NCBI GenBank assembly: GCA_949316495.1 | Contig: OX439004.1 | Span: 5,070,185-5,134,184 of the forward strand | Direction: 5' to 3' | From: Amphiduros pacificus | Taxonomy: Eukaryota; Annelida; Polychaeta; Phyllodocida; Hesionidae | DNA length: 64,000 nt | In this document: in pieces, positions 43,101 through 55,090 of the stretch | Position numbering within the stretch: the first letter of the stretch is position 1 | How the letters are laid out: every line of letters starts with the position of its first letter | Notes under the pieces: generated by a model | Databases searched by the model: none | What the model saw: only the letters and a program-made list of their open reading frames with translations | What the model was told of the DNA's origin: nothing | Program-made: the position numbers and the translations under genes

Positions 43101-43513
43101 ATTTTCAAGGCAGTGTTGTTCCCATATCTATTTTTTATTAAGTGCAAGTGCACAATTGGCGAAAATTACAAACAAATGGGCACTAAATAACAAAGAACTT
43201 CAAAAGTGTTTAGTGTTTGTTGTCTATTGATGAATATGCTAACAAAAGCAAACTGAATATCTTCTAACAGAGGCAGTGAGCAATATAGACCAGCTATTCA
43301 TACCATCAACATATGAATCTGTCTTTGAAAACCTGTGTAGATCAAAGATGTTCAACAGTTAGTGCTTCACTAATCAACCCGCCCTCCTTGTTATCAGCGT
43401 CGCCGGCTCAATTCCTTGCACAAGTGTAGCTCTAATATCACTGCCAACTTTCATATTTGAAATACAGGTTTCATTTATATATATATATAATGCAATGGAA
43501 CACACTGGTCACG

Positions 43514-43606
<93 letters not shown>

Positions 43607-44945
43607 TTATATATAATGTGGTTAACTACCTTATATCTCAGGACATGCACCGATAAACCTTCACCTGAATGCCAGACAACGTTTATAAAAGGGAAATTGT
43701 TGCTATTGTGGCTTTGGTTGACACTTTACTTTTCTGACATGACAGTTAATGATGGAATTAAAGCTGATACCGTACTCTGATGTCTGCACACACATGCACT
43801 GGTGAAATTATCTCTGAAATGCTATAACGTGCGTATGTAAAGGCATCGCTTCAATGAGGATGCATGACAAATGTAGGAAATATAAATGTACTTGGATAGA
43901 CAGACCTCAGAAATGAATAGTATAAATGATTTAAGGCATATCGACAGAGTTTATCGCGATTTGGAGGGTGTGAGTGAATTGACCGAATAGGGCACTGACA
44001 TGGTTCAATCTTGCACCATATCAAATGCATCATATTTTATGCGGTTGTACTATTTGATTTATTTCACCAAAGCCATAGCCTTCGCTGTTTTAGATCCTTT
44101 TTGGCCAACAGTTAGTGTAGATATGTACTCTGATTATAATGTCAGGTTAATAGGTTAAACCATTACAAACAAACGCATCTTGTAACGTCTAAAAGGGGGC
44201 ACCTAAGTCCAAAGGTCGAAAAGTAGAATTGATCCAGAAAAAAAGATCTAGATAGGATCAGAGAGAAATTAAATAAGTTGATCGCAAGGGAAGAAATAAA
44301 TGTACCCCAGTGAGAACAAGGAGCTTGGGACCAGAGCAAATAGCAGCTTAATGTATGAGGGTATACTTCCGCCAACACAACATAGTCCCGGCAGTGAAGG
44401 ATATATTAGTGGGTGATATCTCAGGAGAGAATGGCACTGCTCTAAAGCCCGGCATGGCAATATGGCGCCATGGTCTGGCTATGACACCCTAGGGCCATAT
44501 ACTGCCCCTTATTAACCATTAACTTAAACGATTGGATCATGTGGTCCCATACAAATCCACACTTAGAGTCCCTTCTCCACAGTACCAGGTGTTTCTGAAA
44601 GCTAATTAGTATTTATGGTGTTGTGCTCTTGTTTTTCACAGCCGACGAGGGGGCCCAACAAGCCGGGCTGGGGACTCTGGTCCTCCCTGCGCCTTGCCAG
44701 AGGAACCTCCGTATGATTTCCACATGCGTCAACCACCACCGCTAGAGGTCGCCTACAGAGAGCCCCGTCCCGGAGATCTGACGTCATATCCGGCCGGATA
44801 CGATACAAAGATAATGACAGGGCCGGGAATGAATTCTGTTGGTCCTGGACATAAAACCTATGCAGAAATTAAGAATGAATATACCCATATATGGGAAATG
44901 CCCTTACCCCAGCCAAAACCGGAACCAGTTCACCCCGAATCATAG
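12593..44945 (+). CDS. SUEL-lectin / CUB-like / CCP-like single-pass membrane receptor, nine coding exons
   Basis: Joining nine exons at GT-AG sites gives 1335 nt in one frame, 444 residues plus TAG. Residues 1-24 are a signal peptide. About 32-120 is an SUEL/galactose-binding lectin domain with the AxYGR-type motif (AVYGRM, 53-58), the PC motif before the last strand (105-106) and eight cysteines (33, 42, 63, 73, 85, 91, 106, 119). About 125-251 is CUB-like, with TGCGS, PWLIEA and TICGG motifs. Residues 252-301 form a short CCP-like module (Cys 255, 277, 287, 299; Trp 292). N-glycosylation sequons lie at 288 and 313. Residues 318-342 are a hydrophobic helix, and the tail of about 100 residues holds two YxxI motifs (417-420, 424-427). 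SUEL domains bind rhamnose or galactose, so a cell-surface glycan or ligand receptor is inferred. I do not recognise a named orthologue. Exons are solid; a noncoding upstream exon or alternative exons in the 22.8-kb intron 1 cannot be excluded. Confidence 0.88.
12669..14279. other. Start of intron 1, no arrays
   Basis: Follows the exon 1 donor. No exon candidate recognised. TGACCC (13616) and AGGTCA (13629) form an everted nuclear-receptor half-site pair with a 7-bp gap, possibly by chance. Confidence 0.4.
14280..14453. repeat. 29-bp minisatellite, six copies (intron 1)
   Basis: Six contiguous copies beginning AAAGGTCATTCCTTG and ending ATGACTAG, with few differences (GTTGG or GATGG; one ATATCTAG). 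There are no spacers, so it is not CRISPR-like. Confidence 0.93.
14454..16283. other. Intron 1 segment with a GC-richer block
   Basis: No exon recognised. At 15370-15540 the sequence turns CpG- and GC-rich (GCGCACGCGGGTGGCGCC at 15375-15392) amid AT-rich DNA; it may be regulatory. Confidence 0.35.
16284..16945. repeat. 14-bp minisatellite with 56-bp higher-order unit (intron 1)
   Basis: About 47 copies of an ACAGTGGTACAGAG-type unit. From about 16670 to 16920 four variant units form a 56-bp higher-order repeat (GTGGTACAGG, AATGGTA, AGTAGTACAGG, AAAGTGG variants). All three minus-strand frames stay open because the unit has no stop in any frame. Confidence 0.92.
16946..18640. other. Intron 1 segment with two local features
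   Basis: A 43-bp direct duplication occupies 17564-17606 and 17607-17649 (core GACATAGCGAGATAC). A GC-richer block with TAAT-type homeodomain cores lies at 17780-17960. No exon recognised. Confidence 0.45.
18641..20465. repeat. 27-bp minisatellite, about 67 copies (intron 1)
   Basis: Unit CAGCACTATGTCCTCATCTT plus CCCTGCC, strongly strand-asymmetric (C/T-rich on +). Nearly all variation is C/T at a few fixed sites. Because 27 is a multiple of 3, two plus-strand frames (653 and 638 codons) and one minus-strand frame (617 codons) are open at once. That is explained by the repeat and argues against coding. Confidence 0.94.
20466..22805. other. Intron 1, no feature recognised
   Basis: Mixed-composition DNA. 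Small open frames (for example 20785-21012) show no familiar domain or flanking splice sites. Confidence 0.4.
22806..23880. repeat. 77-bp / 70-bp minisatellite, about 14 copies (intron 1)
   Basis: The unit starts CTGGCCTGATAGCACACCAC and ends AGTCTACATACCCTGAC. Two length classes occur: 77 bp with a CCCCAGACACTAG insert and 70 bp with CACAAG in its place. Degenerate copies continue to about 24080. Confidence 0.92.
24081..25194. other. Intron 1, no feature recognised
   Basis: AT-rich DNA between two arrays; nothing recognisable. Confidence 0.45.
25195..26585. repeat. 40-bp minisatellite, about 35 copies (intron 1)
   Basis: Unit RCAAACAGGGTACAGACTGG followed by GTATGTGATACAGATGGATG. Very homogeneous in the centre and diverged at both ends. 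Each minus-strand frame cycles through the unit without a stop, giving long low-complexity frames (up to 464 codons) that I do not regard as genes. Confidence 0.94.
26586..30109. other. Array-free part of intron 1
   Basis: No exon or large repeat. A short GC-richer block at 29030-29230 interrupts AT-rich DNA; (GAT)n of about seven units near 29365. Confidence 0.4.
30110..30480. promoter_or_regulatory. GC-richer block with nuclear-receptor-type sites (intron 1)
   Basis: Contains a perfect AGGTCA palindrome with no spacer (30215-30226), a further TGACCC three bases on (30230-30235), and TGACCT near 30315. Palindromic and DR3 arrangements of this half-site are known nuclear-receptor elements. 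An enhancer is inferred; no conservation data are available. Confidence 0.35.
30918..30960 (+). promoter_or_regulatory. Possible internal promoter: CRE-like site plus TATA box
   Basis: TGACGTC (30918-30924) lies 29 bp before TATATAA (30954-30960), followed by AG and CpG-containing DNA. A start near 30985 would lie 4.5 kb before exon 2. A first exon with donor was not identified, so the link to the receptor gene is inference. Confidence 0.3.
30985..35507. other. 3' part of intron 1
   Basis: No exon recognised. A strong CTCF-like core lies on the minus strand at 31720-31733. A GC-richer patch lies at 34650-34990. The remainder is AT-rich. Confidence 0.4.
35508..35646 (+). CDS. Exon 2: N-terminal half of SUEL lectin domain
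   Basis: Follows a TTTTTGCAG acceptor and ends at GTAAGG. It encodes residues 26-71 and two bases of codon 72. It carries Cys33, Cys42 and Cys63 and the family hallmark A-x-Y-G-R (AVYGR, 53-57), which contributes to sugar binding in rhamnose-binding lectins. The intron after it is phase 2 and lies inside the domain, just before the conserved GC of strand four. Confidence 0.9.
36385..36533 (+). CDS. Exon 3: C-terminal half of SUEL lectin domain
   Basis: Follows a TATTTTAG acceptor and ends at GTAGGT. It encodes residues 72-121 and one base of codon 122. The run C-F-A-D-V-L, then D..C-S-G-L-H-S-C-S and P-C...S-Y-T-C matches the second half of SUEL domains (Cys 73, 85, 91, 106, 119). The phase-2 acceptor matches exon 2 exactly, and the phase-1 donor closes the domain. 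Confidence 0.9.
36534..39863. other. Intron 3 with two degenerate repeats
   Basis: At 37610-38060 irregular copies of a CAGCATAGTAATAACA / CGCCTTTGAAATA motif recur at about 50 bp. At 39400-39545 a TGACCTATGACCCTCAG motif recurs about every 24 bp. No exon recognised. Confidence 0.5.
39864..40086 (+). CDS. Exon 4: N-terminal part of CUB-like domain
   Basis: Follows a GTTTTCAG acceptor and ends at GTGAAT. It encodes residues 122-195 and two bases of codon 196. The motifs YIKLTSKSGYIS, TGCGS, PWLIEAQPGQ and VRLLDF are typical of divergent CUB-like beta-sandwich domains in invertebrate surface proteins. Cysteines lie at 130, 133, 155, 160 and 195. A long (GT)n run begins 29 bp past the donor. 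Confidence 0.88.
40116..40193 (+). repeat. (GT)39 microsatellite next to exon 4
   Basis: A pure 78-bp GT run starting 29 bp after the exon 4 donor, inside the 697-bp intron 4. Confidence 0.97.
40784..40950 (+). CDS. Exon 5: C-terminal part of CUB-like domain
   Basis: Follows a TTTCCAG acceptor and ends at GTAAGT. It encodes residues 196-251 and one base of codon 252. It carries the TICGG motif (Cys213), the VY..TGN.L.VRI strands and the closing FLLHYQ strand of the CUB-like fold. The phase-2 entry and phase-1 exit match the neighbouring exons. Confidence 0.88.
41235..41384 (+). CDS. Exon 6: compact CCP/sushi-like module
   Basis: Follows a CATTGCAG acceptor and ends at GTATGG. It encodes residues 252-301 and one base of codon 302, a complete phase 1-1 module. 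Four cysteines (255, 277, 287, 299) with Trp292 between the third and fourth and a P-x-G-G near the start fit a CCP/sushi fold, at about 50 residues slightly short for the family (usually about 55-65). An N-glycosylation sequon (NGT) starts at 288. CCP modules mediate protein contacts, for example in complement regulators; the partner here is unknown. Confidence 0.85.
41635..42030. repeat. 10-bp minisatellite in intron 6, about 39 copies
   Basis: Unit TGCTTGTGTC with variants TACTTGTGTC and TGTTTGTGTC, keeping a strict 10-bp register. It fills more than half of the intron between exons 6 and 7. Cys/Leu-rich open frames across it come from the repeat. Confidence 0.9.
42127..42171 (+). CDS. Exon 7: membrane-proximal stalk micro-exon
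   Basis: A 45-bp phase 1-1 exon between an ATTTCAG acceptor and a GTAAGA donor. It encodes 14 full codons (residues 303-316) plus split ends. The peptide is Gly/Pro/Lys-containing, lacks cysteine and has an NFS glycosylation sequon at 313. It can be skipped without a frame change, so stalk-length isoforms are possible. An acceptor two bases downstream would break the frame, which supports the chosen start. Confidence 0.72.
42882..42963 (+). CDS. Exon 8: transmembrane helix
   Basis: Follows a GTTTCAG acceptor and ends at GTATGT. It encodes residues 317-343 and two bases of codon 344. Residues 318-342 are an unbroken hydrophobic stretch rich in Ile, Val, Ala and Leu, followed by Lys343 and then Arg345-Arg346 from exon 9. 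This is the positive-inside stop-transfer signal expected of a type I protein. Confidence 0.88.
42964..44641. other. Intron 8 with (AT)n run
   Basis: Contains (AT)n with a few TTT breaks at 43518-43615. No other feature recognised. Confidence 0.6.
44642..44945 (+). CDS. Exon 9: cytoplasmic tail and stop
   Basis: Follows a TTTTTCACAG acceptor and ends at TAG (44943-44945). It encodes residues 344-444: a basic anchor (RR, 345-346), proline-rich stretches (PPPLE 375-379 and a P-x-P run at 431-442) and seven tyrosines. YAEI (417-420) resembles the pYEEI ligand of Src-family SH2 domains, and YTHI follows three residues later. No folded domain is visible. The ATG at 44694 inside the exon is not the start, because the upstream frame joins the TM exon. 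Confidence 0.85.
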
Positions 44946-45275
44946 TAGAAACCTCTTTGATATGTGATATGAAATATTTATTTTTCTGACACGAATCTCA
45001 ACATAAATGTTATGTGAACTGATTCATATAATGAACTGATACAAACTCAAATAAGAGAATCACTAAGAAAAATACATATGTTAGGTCTATGTTAATGTGA
45101 TATTTGGTTTTGCAACTTACAGTCCAATTCAATGTGGGTGGATCAACAACTGTATATATTGATAAACTAATATCGAGGTCAGTAAATGATTCATATTTTC
45201 TACAAATAAAACCTCTATACTGCTTGCACATAAATTGTGATGACCTAATATTTAATAAATAAGGTCAAAGTTCAC
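44946..45275 (+). terminator. 3' UTR with two possible polyadenylation signals
   Basis: AT-rich sequence directly after the stop codon. AATAAA hexamers occur at 45205-45210 and 45254-45259, 260-310 bp past the stop. Which one is used cannot be told from sequence alone. Confidence 0.5.
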
Positions 45276-46345
45276 TGCATGACTATGCGCATTGGATAAA
45301 CCCTAGATGTACTGGCGTGACTACAATGTATGCTTGCATGCACCGTCACAGTTCAATAACACTCTAAGTAACATGTGAACATTTCATTTCAATCTACTCA
45401 ATCAAATAAATATCTGGCAAATACCCATGTGGATTAGTACAAATCATAGTGGCTACATGCAGAAATGATACCAGATGGCATGTTTGGAGAGGGAGAAGCA
45501 ATCTACACCTTTGTGCATGAAAACTGTACACCTTCTTATTCGTGCTAACTGGTGTTTTAAAAAGATTTTGTTCTGTTTGTAATTCCAAAAGTTTAAGTAA
45601 AGAATAATTGTACCACATATTGTAATGAGACATTATAATGAAGATTTCTCTGCTAAACTGAGGTAGTTAATTCTCTCTGAAATTGGGGACCGACTACCTT
45701 TGTTTAGTAGAGTAAATGAAGATTTAACGTGTACATTTCAAACAGAGTGTGAAATTTATTTATCGCTTGTATGAAATGAAGAAACCTAGATGTGGTTATT
45801 ATATAAGGATGTGTTCACATCAGGCACGGTGATGTATGAGAGGCGTTTGAGCAGGTGTAGATTGGGCACGTGACATGATGCTGAGGCAAGACCCAGCAGG
45901 TATACAGGTCCCTAGCTCAGGTCTTACCCACATGAAAGCCTCCACGCCACTCCTTCAAAACACTTGTGCAAATGTCCCGGTAATTCTACCATTAATGGTT
46001 TCTGTGAAGTGACCTCAGTTACCATGGAGACACGTCATTTTCCATCTGAAGTCAGCCTGTCTACAAGTCTGAGGTAATGCGATGAAAAGGCAAATATGAT
46101 TGTGGTCTGTGATCTAGAAAGGAATACTTAGAGTCACACATGAAAGCTGAACATTTGTCATCGTGTAAGTGGATAAACGGGAGGGCAGATTAAGGAGGGG
46201 AGCTTCTGAATACTGACCTCAAATTGCCCGGCTTGCTCGCCTCAGATTGGGGTAACAATATTATGCCCCATCTTCGCCATCGGACATATATGGGGAGATA
46301 TCTTATTGTCTAGATCTGTCTGCCTTGTCTACATATATACATATA
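45276..46345. other. Intergenic DNA after the receptor gene
   Basis: No gene recognised. TATATAAGG occurs at 45800-45808 without a visible gene behind it. Confidence 0.4.
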
Positions 46346-48165
46346 CATGTATACTGCCCTGACCATGTATACTGCCCTGGCTTGACCATGTATACTGCCC
46401 TGACCACGTATACAGCCCTGACCATGTATACTGCCCTGACCTTGTATACTGCCCTGACCATGTATACTGCCCTGACCATGTATACTGCCCTGACCTTGTA
46501 TACTGCCCTGACCATGTATACTGCCCTGGCCTGGCCATGTATACTGCTCTAACCATGAATACTGCCCTGACCATGAATACTGCCCTGACCATGTATACTA
46601 CCCTGACCACGTATATTGCCCTGACCACGTATACAGCCCTAACCATGTATACTGCCCTGGTCATGTATACTGCCCTGACCATGTATACTGCCATGACCAT
46701 GTATACTGCCCTGACCTTGTATACTGCCCTGACCATGTATACTGCCCTGACCATGTATACTGCCCTGACCATGTATACAGCCCTGACCATGTATACTACC
46801 CTGGCCTGACCATGTATATTGCCCTGACCATGTATACTGCCCTGACCATGTATACTGCCCTGACCATGTATACTGCTCTGACCATGTATACTGCCATGAC
46901 CATGTATACTGCCCTGACCTTGTATACTGCCCTGACCATGTATACTGCCCTGACCATGTATACTGCCCTGACCATGTATACAGCCCTGACCATGTATACT
47001 ACCCTGGCCTGACCATGTATATTGCCCTGACCATGTATACTGCCCTGACCATGTATACTGCCCTGACCATGTATACTGCTCTGACCATGTATACTGATCT
47101 GACCATGTATACTGCCCTGACCATGTATACTGCCCTGACCATGTATACTGCCCTGACCATGTTTACTGCCCTGACCATGTATACTGCCCTGACCATGTAT
47201 ACTGCCCTGGCTTGACCATGTATACTGCCTTGGCTTGACCATGTATATTGCCCTGACCATGTATACAGCCCTAACCATGTATACTGCCCTGACCATGTAT
47301 ACTGCCCTGACCATGTATACTGCCCTGACCATGTATACTGCCCTGACCATGTATACTGCCCTGACCATGTATACTGCCCTGACCATGTATACTGATCTGA
47401 CCATGTATACTGCCCTGACCATGTATACTGCCCTGACCATGTATACTGCCCTGACCATGTATACTGCCCTGACCATGTATACTGCCCTGACCATGTATAC
47501 TGCCCTGGCTTGACCATGTATACTGCCTTGGCTTGACCATGTATATTGCCCTGACCATGTATACAGCCCTAACCATGTATACTGCCCTGACCATGTATAC
47601 TGCCCTGACCATGTATACTGCCCTGACCATGTATACTGCCCTGACCATGTATACTGCCCTGACCATGTATACTGCCCTGACCATGTATACTGCCCTAACC
47701 ATGTATACTGCCCTAACCATGTATACTGCCCTGACCATGTATACAGCCCTGACCATGAATACTGCCCTGACCATGTATACTGCCCTGACCATGTATACTG
47801 CCCTGGTCATGTATACTGCCCTGGCTTGACCATGTATACTGCCCTGGTCATGTATACTGCCCTGACCATGTATACTGCCCTGACCATGTATACTGCCCTG
47901 ACCATGTATACTGCCCTGACCATGTATACTGCCCTGACCATGTATACTGCCCTGGCCATGTATACTGCCCTGACCATGTATACAGCCCTGGCCATGTATA
48001 CTGCCATGACCATGTATACTGCCCTGACCATGTATACAGCCCTGGCCATGTATACTGCCCTGACCATGTATACTGCCCTGACCATGTATACTGCCCTGAC
48101 CATGTATACTGCCCTGACCATGTAAACTGCCCTGACCATGTATACTACCCTGGCTTGACCATGTA
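46346..48165. repeat. 18-bp minisatellite, about 100 copies, with higher-order structure
   Basis: Unit TGCCCTGACCATGTATAC. A 23-bp variant unit containing CTGGCCTGACC or CTGGCTTGACC recurs at 46801, 47004, 47207, 47505 and 47821, giving higher-order blocks of about 203, 203, 298 and 316 bp. The 18-bp period keeps frames open on both strands; these are repeat artefacts. Confidence 0.95.
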
Positions 48166-51826
<3,661 letters not shown>

Positions 51827-54149
51827 AAATATATGCATTTATTTACACATATCAAATATGATTTGGCTCCTTTTTAAGGAAAGTTTATTTCCTTTCCTCT
51901 GTAAACTTGATCATTTGTCTTTTGTATCTAAAAAGCATTCTATATCATTTCCTGAGATCAGCTAAGAAACCAAAAGAACCTTACGGTAAAAATTCTAATA
52001 TATTATATATGGAAACTTGTTTATAAAGTCTTACTCGCATGTGCACAATGTGACTTAATCATATCTCATTTCCTTTAGATTCTCCAGCATCAGTTCCTGC
52101 TTCCTTAATGTGTACTACAGGTAATCTTGTGAATACACACGTTTGTATATATGAAAATAAGGAGTCAGCCAAGTTTCACAGCGGTTAGAGGAGAACAGTT
52201 CACAAAGACAATGAAGGGTTCAGATGTCAAGTATTGTTTTCATTTCTAAATTAGTGCGATTGCGGGTTACCATCTTGTTTCAATGTTTATTTGAATTTCG
52301 AGAGTGTTTGTGCTTTTCCGGTATGTTGTTTTCAATGGGGCAAGATGGCGACCCATAATCGGTCTATGTGTACATGTATTTTTGTGAACATACATGCACA
52401 TGCTTGTATACAGATTAATAGGTCGCTACTTTAACAAACACGCAAGGAAGCAAAAATTACGATTTAGAGAAATAAAAAAAGACCGAGGTAGTGGGAATCA
52501 AAGAAGTAGGTAACTCATTTGTTGCTGAGTAATGACTCTCAGGTCTGGCCTCGTTATTGACACAGCAAAGAGAAAAGATGGCGACAAGACCAGCGCAGTG
52601 GTGATTACTGTGTCCTAATTTGATACGCTTCTTTGTAATCATCTTATTACGGCTTATTGAGTACCGTTTTGCGTGATCCGGCGCCCAGACTAGAGTAGGT
52701 TGCATTATCGCCCTTTTTTATTTAGCCCCCCCCCCTCCGTATGTACATGCTTGATCCAAGTGAAACATTTGATTTGGGACATAAAATATTCCATGTTGAC
52801 AACTTGCATCAATATAAGTTTAACACAGCGTCCGTCACACTTCCGCTTCCGGCCAATTACAACATTTCAAGATTAGTTATACAAATATGGTGTGAGTTAA
52901 ATTAATGGGTTATATTGCCATGTTGCTGATGTGACATGTATTTTTCGATATCGAGGTGGGATAACGTGTACCAAAGTAGATGGCAGGTTGCCCGCTTCAA
53001 AGCCCAGCACGCAGATTACATAGGACCCCGGTCTTTGAGCAATGCTCTTCCTGTGTCCGGATCCATTGGCAAGACATGTCATTTCTAGCGTAATTAATCA
53101 CCAATTATCTGCCAAGTTACTGGTCTATATGCTCTTATTTGACGTCACAACGCACAACTGTCTATACATGTATATATTTTTCTTCTGGTGCATTCAGTTT
53201 AAATGCCGACATATCGTACAGGGCGATATGCTGTGGTCAGGTTTAACGTAACAGGCTCAGTTGATTTAGTCTAAATTCATTTTAGTTTAAATTCAGTTTG
53301 GGACATGGTTATCCGGAACCGGAACATAACAAATTAATTTAAAACTTATACTGCCCTAACCCACTACATGTATCTCAAAACTTAAAGTCATTTTATTTTG
53401 GATTTTTCTTTTACATATAAAATAATGAACTGTATAAATTAAAGTATACATTAATTAGATCTTATGGTCAGGGAGATCTCCCCCGTCAAGGCAAATGATG
53501 ATTGCCGCTATCATAGACTTATGATAGATATATGTCATATGCTATACTTGGAGAATAGGTTCAATGCGTGCGGACAGGCATTTCTTATTATATGTATTTG
53601 ATAATACCACATCGTCATCAGATAGAAATGTGATAGAAAGTTATCATCGGTATAAACAAAGTAAAAACTACAAGTGCACACAAGAGGCACAGTATTTTTT
53701 TAGAAGTTTTATTTCTTTAACAAAAAAACAAACAAATATTGTGCTGTGAAAAATGTTATTTACAGATATAAATGTTATTTGTAATAGTAAATTTGAAAAA
53801 TATCGAAATTTCTTCTTCATTAAAAAACACATTAGACTACATACTATTGGTCATTACTTTTAAATATTTCTAATGTCCTTTGTAGTTTTAAAACAAAAGG
53901 ATTTCCTTTCCGAAGGCATGTTCCCATATAATTAGGAAATTAAGGATTGCTGCCAAATTTAGGCTGCAGCACAAGCAATTATGACGTAAAACACTTGGAT
54001 TTTGCCTGAGATTCAAGAATGCAGTCCAATATCTGTATATTGTGAAAGAGGGCAAAGTTTATGAATATATACAATCCTCACTTTCTCTATAGAAGATCAC
54101 ATTATCACCTGAAAACCGGTGACATAATAAAAGACGGTCACTCAGTGAC
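51827..54149. other. Intergenic DNA
   Basis: No gene recognised. A C10 run lies at 52726-52735. A splice-flanked 42-bp segment at 52079-52120 is discussed among the findings. Confidence 0.4.
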
Positions 54150-55090
54150 ATTGTATCACACCGTAACATGAGTAGACACAATCACATGGTAACATGAATA
54201 GACCCAATCACATGGTAACATGAGTAGACACAATCACATGGTAACATGAGTAGACCCTATCACATGGTAACATGAGTAGACCCAATCACATGGTAACATG
54301 AGTAGACCCTATCACATGGTAACATGAGTAGACCCAATCACATGGTAACATGAGTAGACCCTATCACATGGTAACATGAATATACCCAATCACATGGTAA
54401 CATGAGTAGACCCTATCACATGGTAACATGAGTAGACCCTATCACATGGTAACATGAGTAGACACAATCACATGGTAACATGAGTAGACCCTATCACATG
54501 GTAACATGAGTAGACACAATCACATGGTAACATGAGTAGACCCAATCACATGGTAACATGAGTAGACCCAATCACATGGTAACATGAGTAGACCCAATCA
54601 CATGGTAACATGAGTAGACACAATCACATGGTAACATGAGTAGACCCAATCACATGGTAACATGAGTAGACCCTATCACATGGTAACATGAGTAGACCCA
54701 ATCACATGGTAACATGAGTAGACCCAATCACATGGTAACATGAGTAGACACAAACGCATGGTGACATGAGGAGACACAATCACATGGTAACATGAGTAGA
54801 CACAATCACATGGTGACATGAGTAGACATAATCACATGGTGACATGAGGAGACACAATGACATGGTGACATGAATAGACCAAATCACATGGTGACATAAT
54901 TAGACCTAATCACTTGGACATATGGTAACATTAGTAGACCAAATCACATGGTTGTATTAGACACATGGTAACACTAGTTGAACCTGTCACATGGTATCAT
55001 GAATAGACCAAACACATGGTTACATGAATAGACTCTATCACATGATCACATGAATAGACCCAATCACATGGTTGCATTAGTCACTTGGTA
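54150..55090. repeat. 26-bp minisatellite, about 35 copies
   Basis: Unit GTAACATGAGTAGACCC plus WATCACATG, with CCCTAT, CCCAAT and CACAAT variants. The right end (from about 54750) is progressively diverged. Confidence 0.93.

Noticed and set aside
44694-44945. Start of a separate small protein at the ATG 44694
   Set aside because: The same frame continues upstream to the acceptor at 44642 and joins the transmembrane exon in the correct phase.
45800-45808. TATATAAGG as a downstream promoter
   Set aside because: No coding sequence, exon or transcript signal can be recognised behind it; such motifs are frequent in AT-rich DNA.
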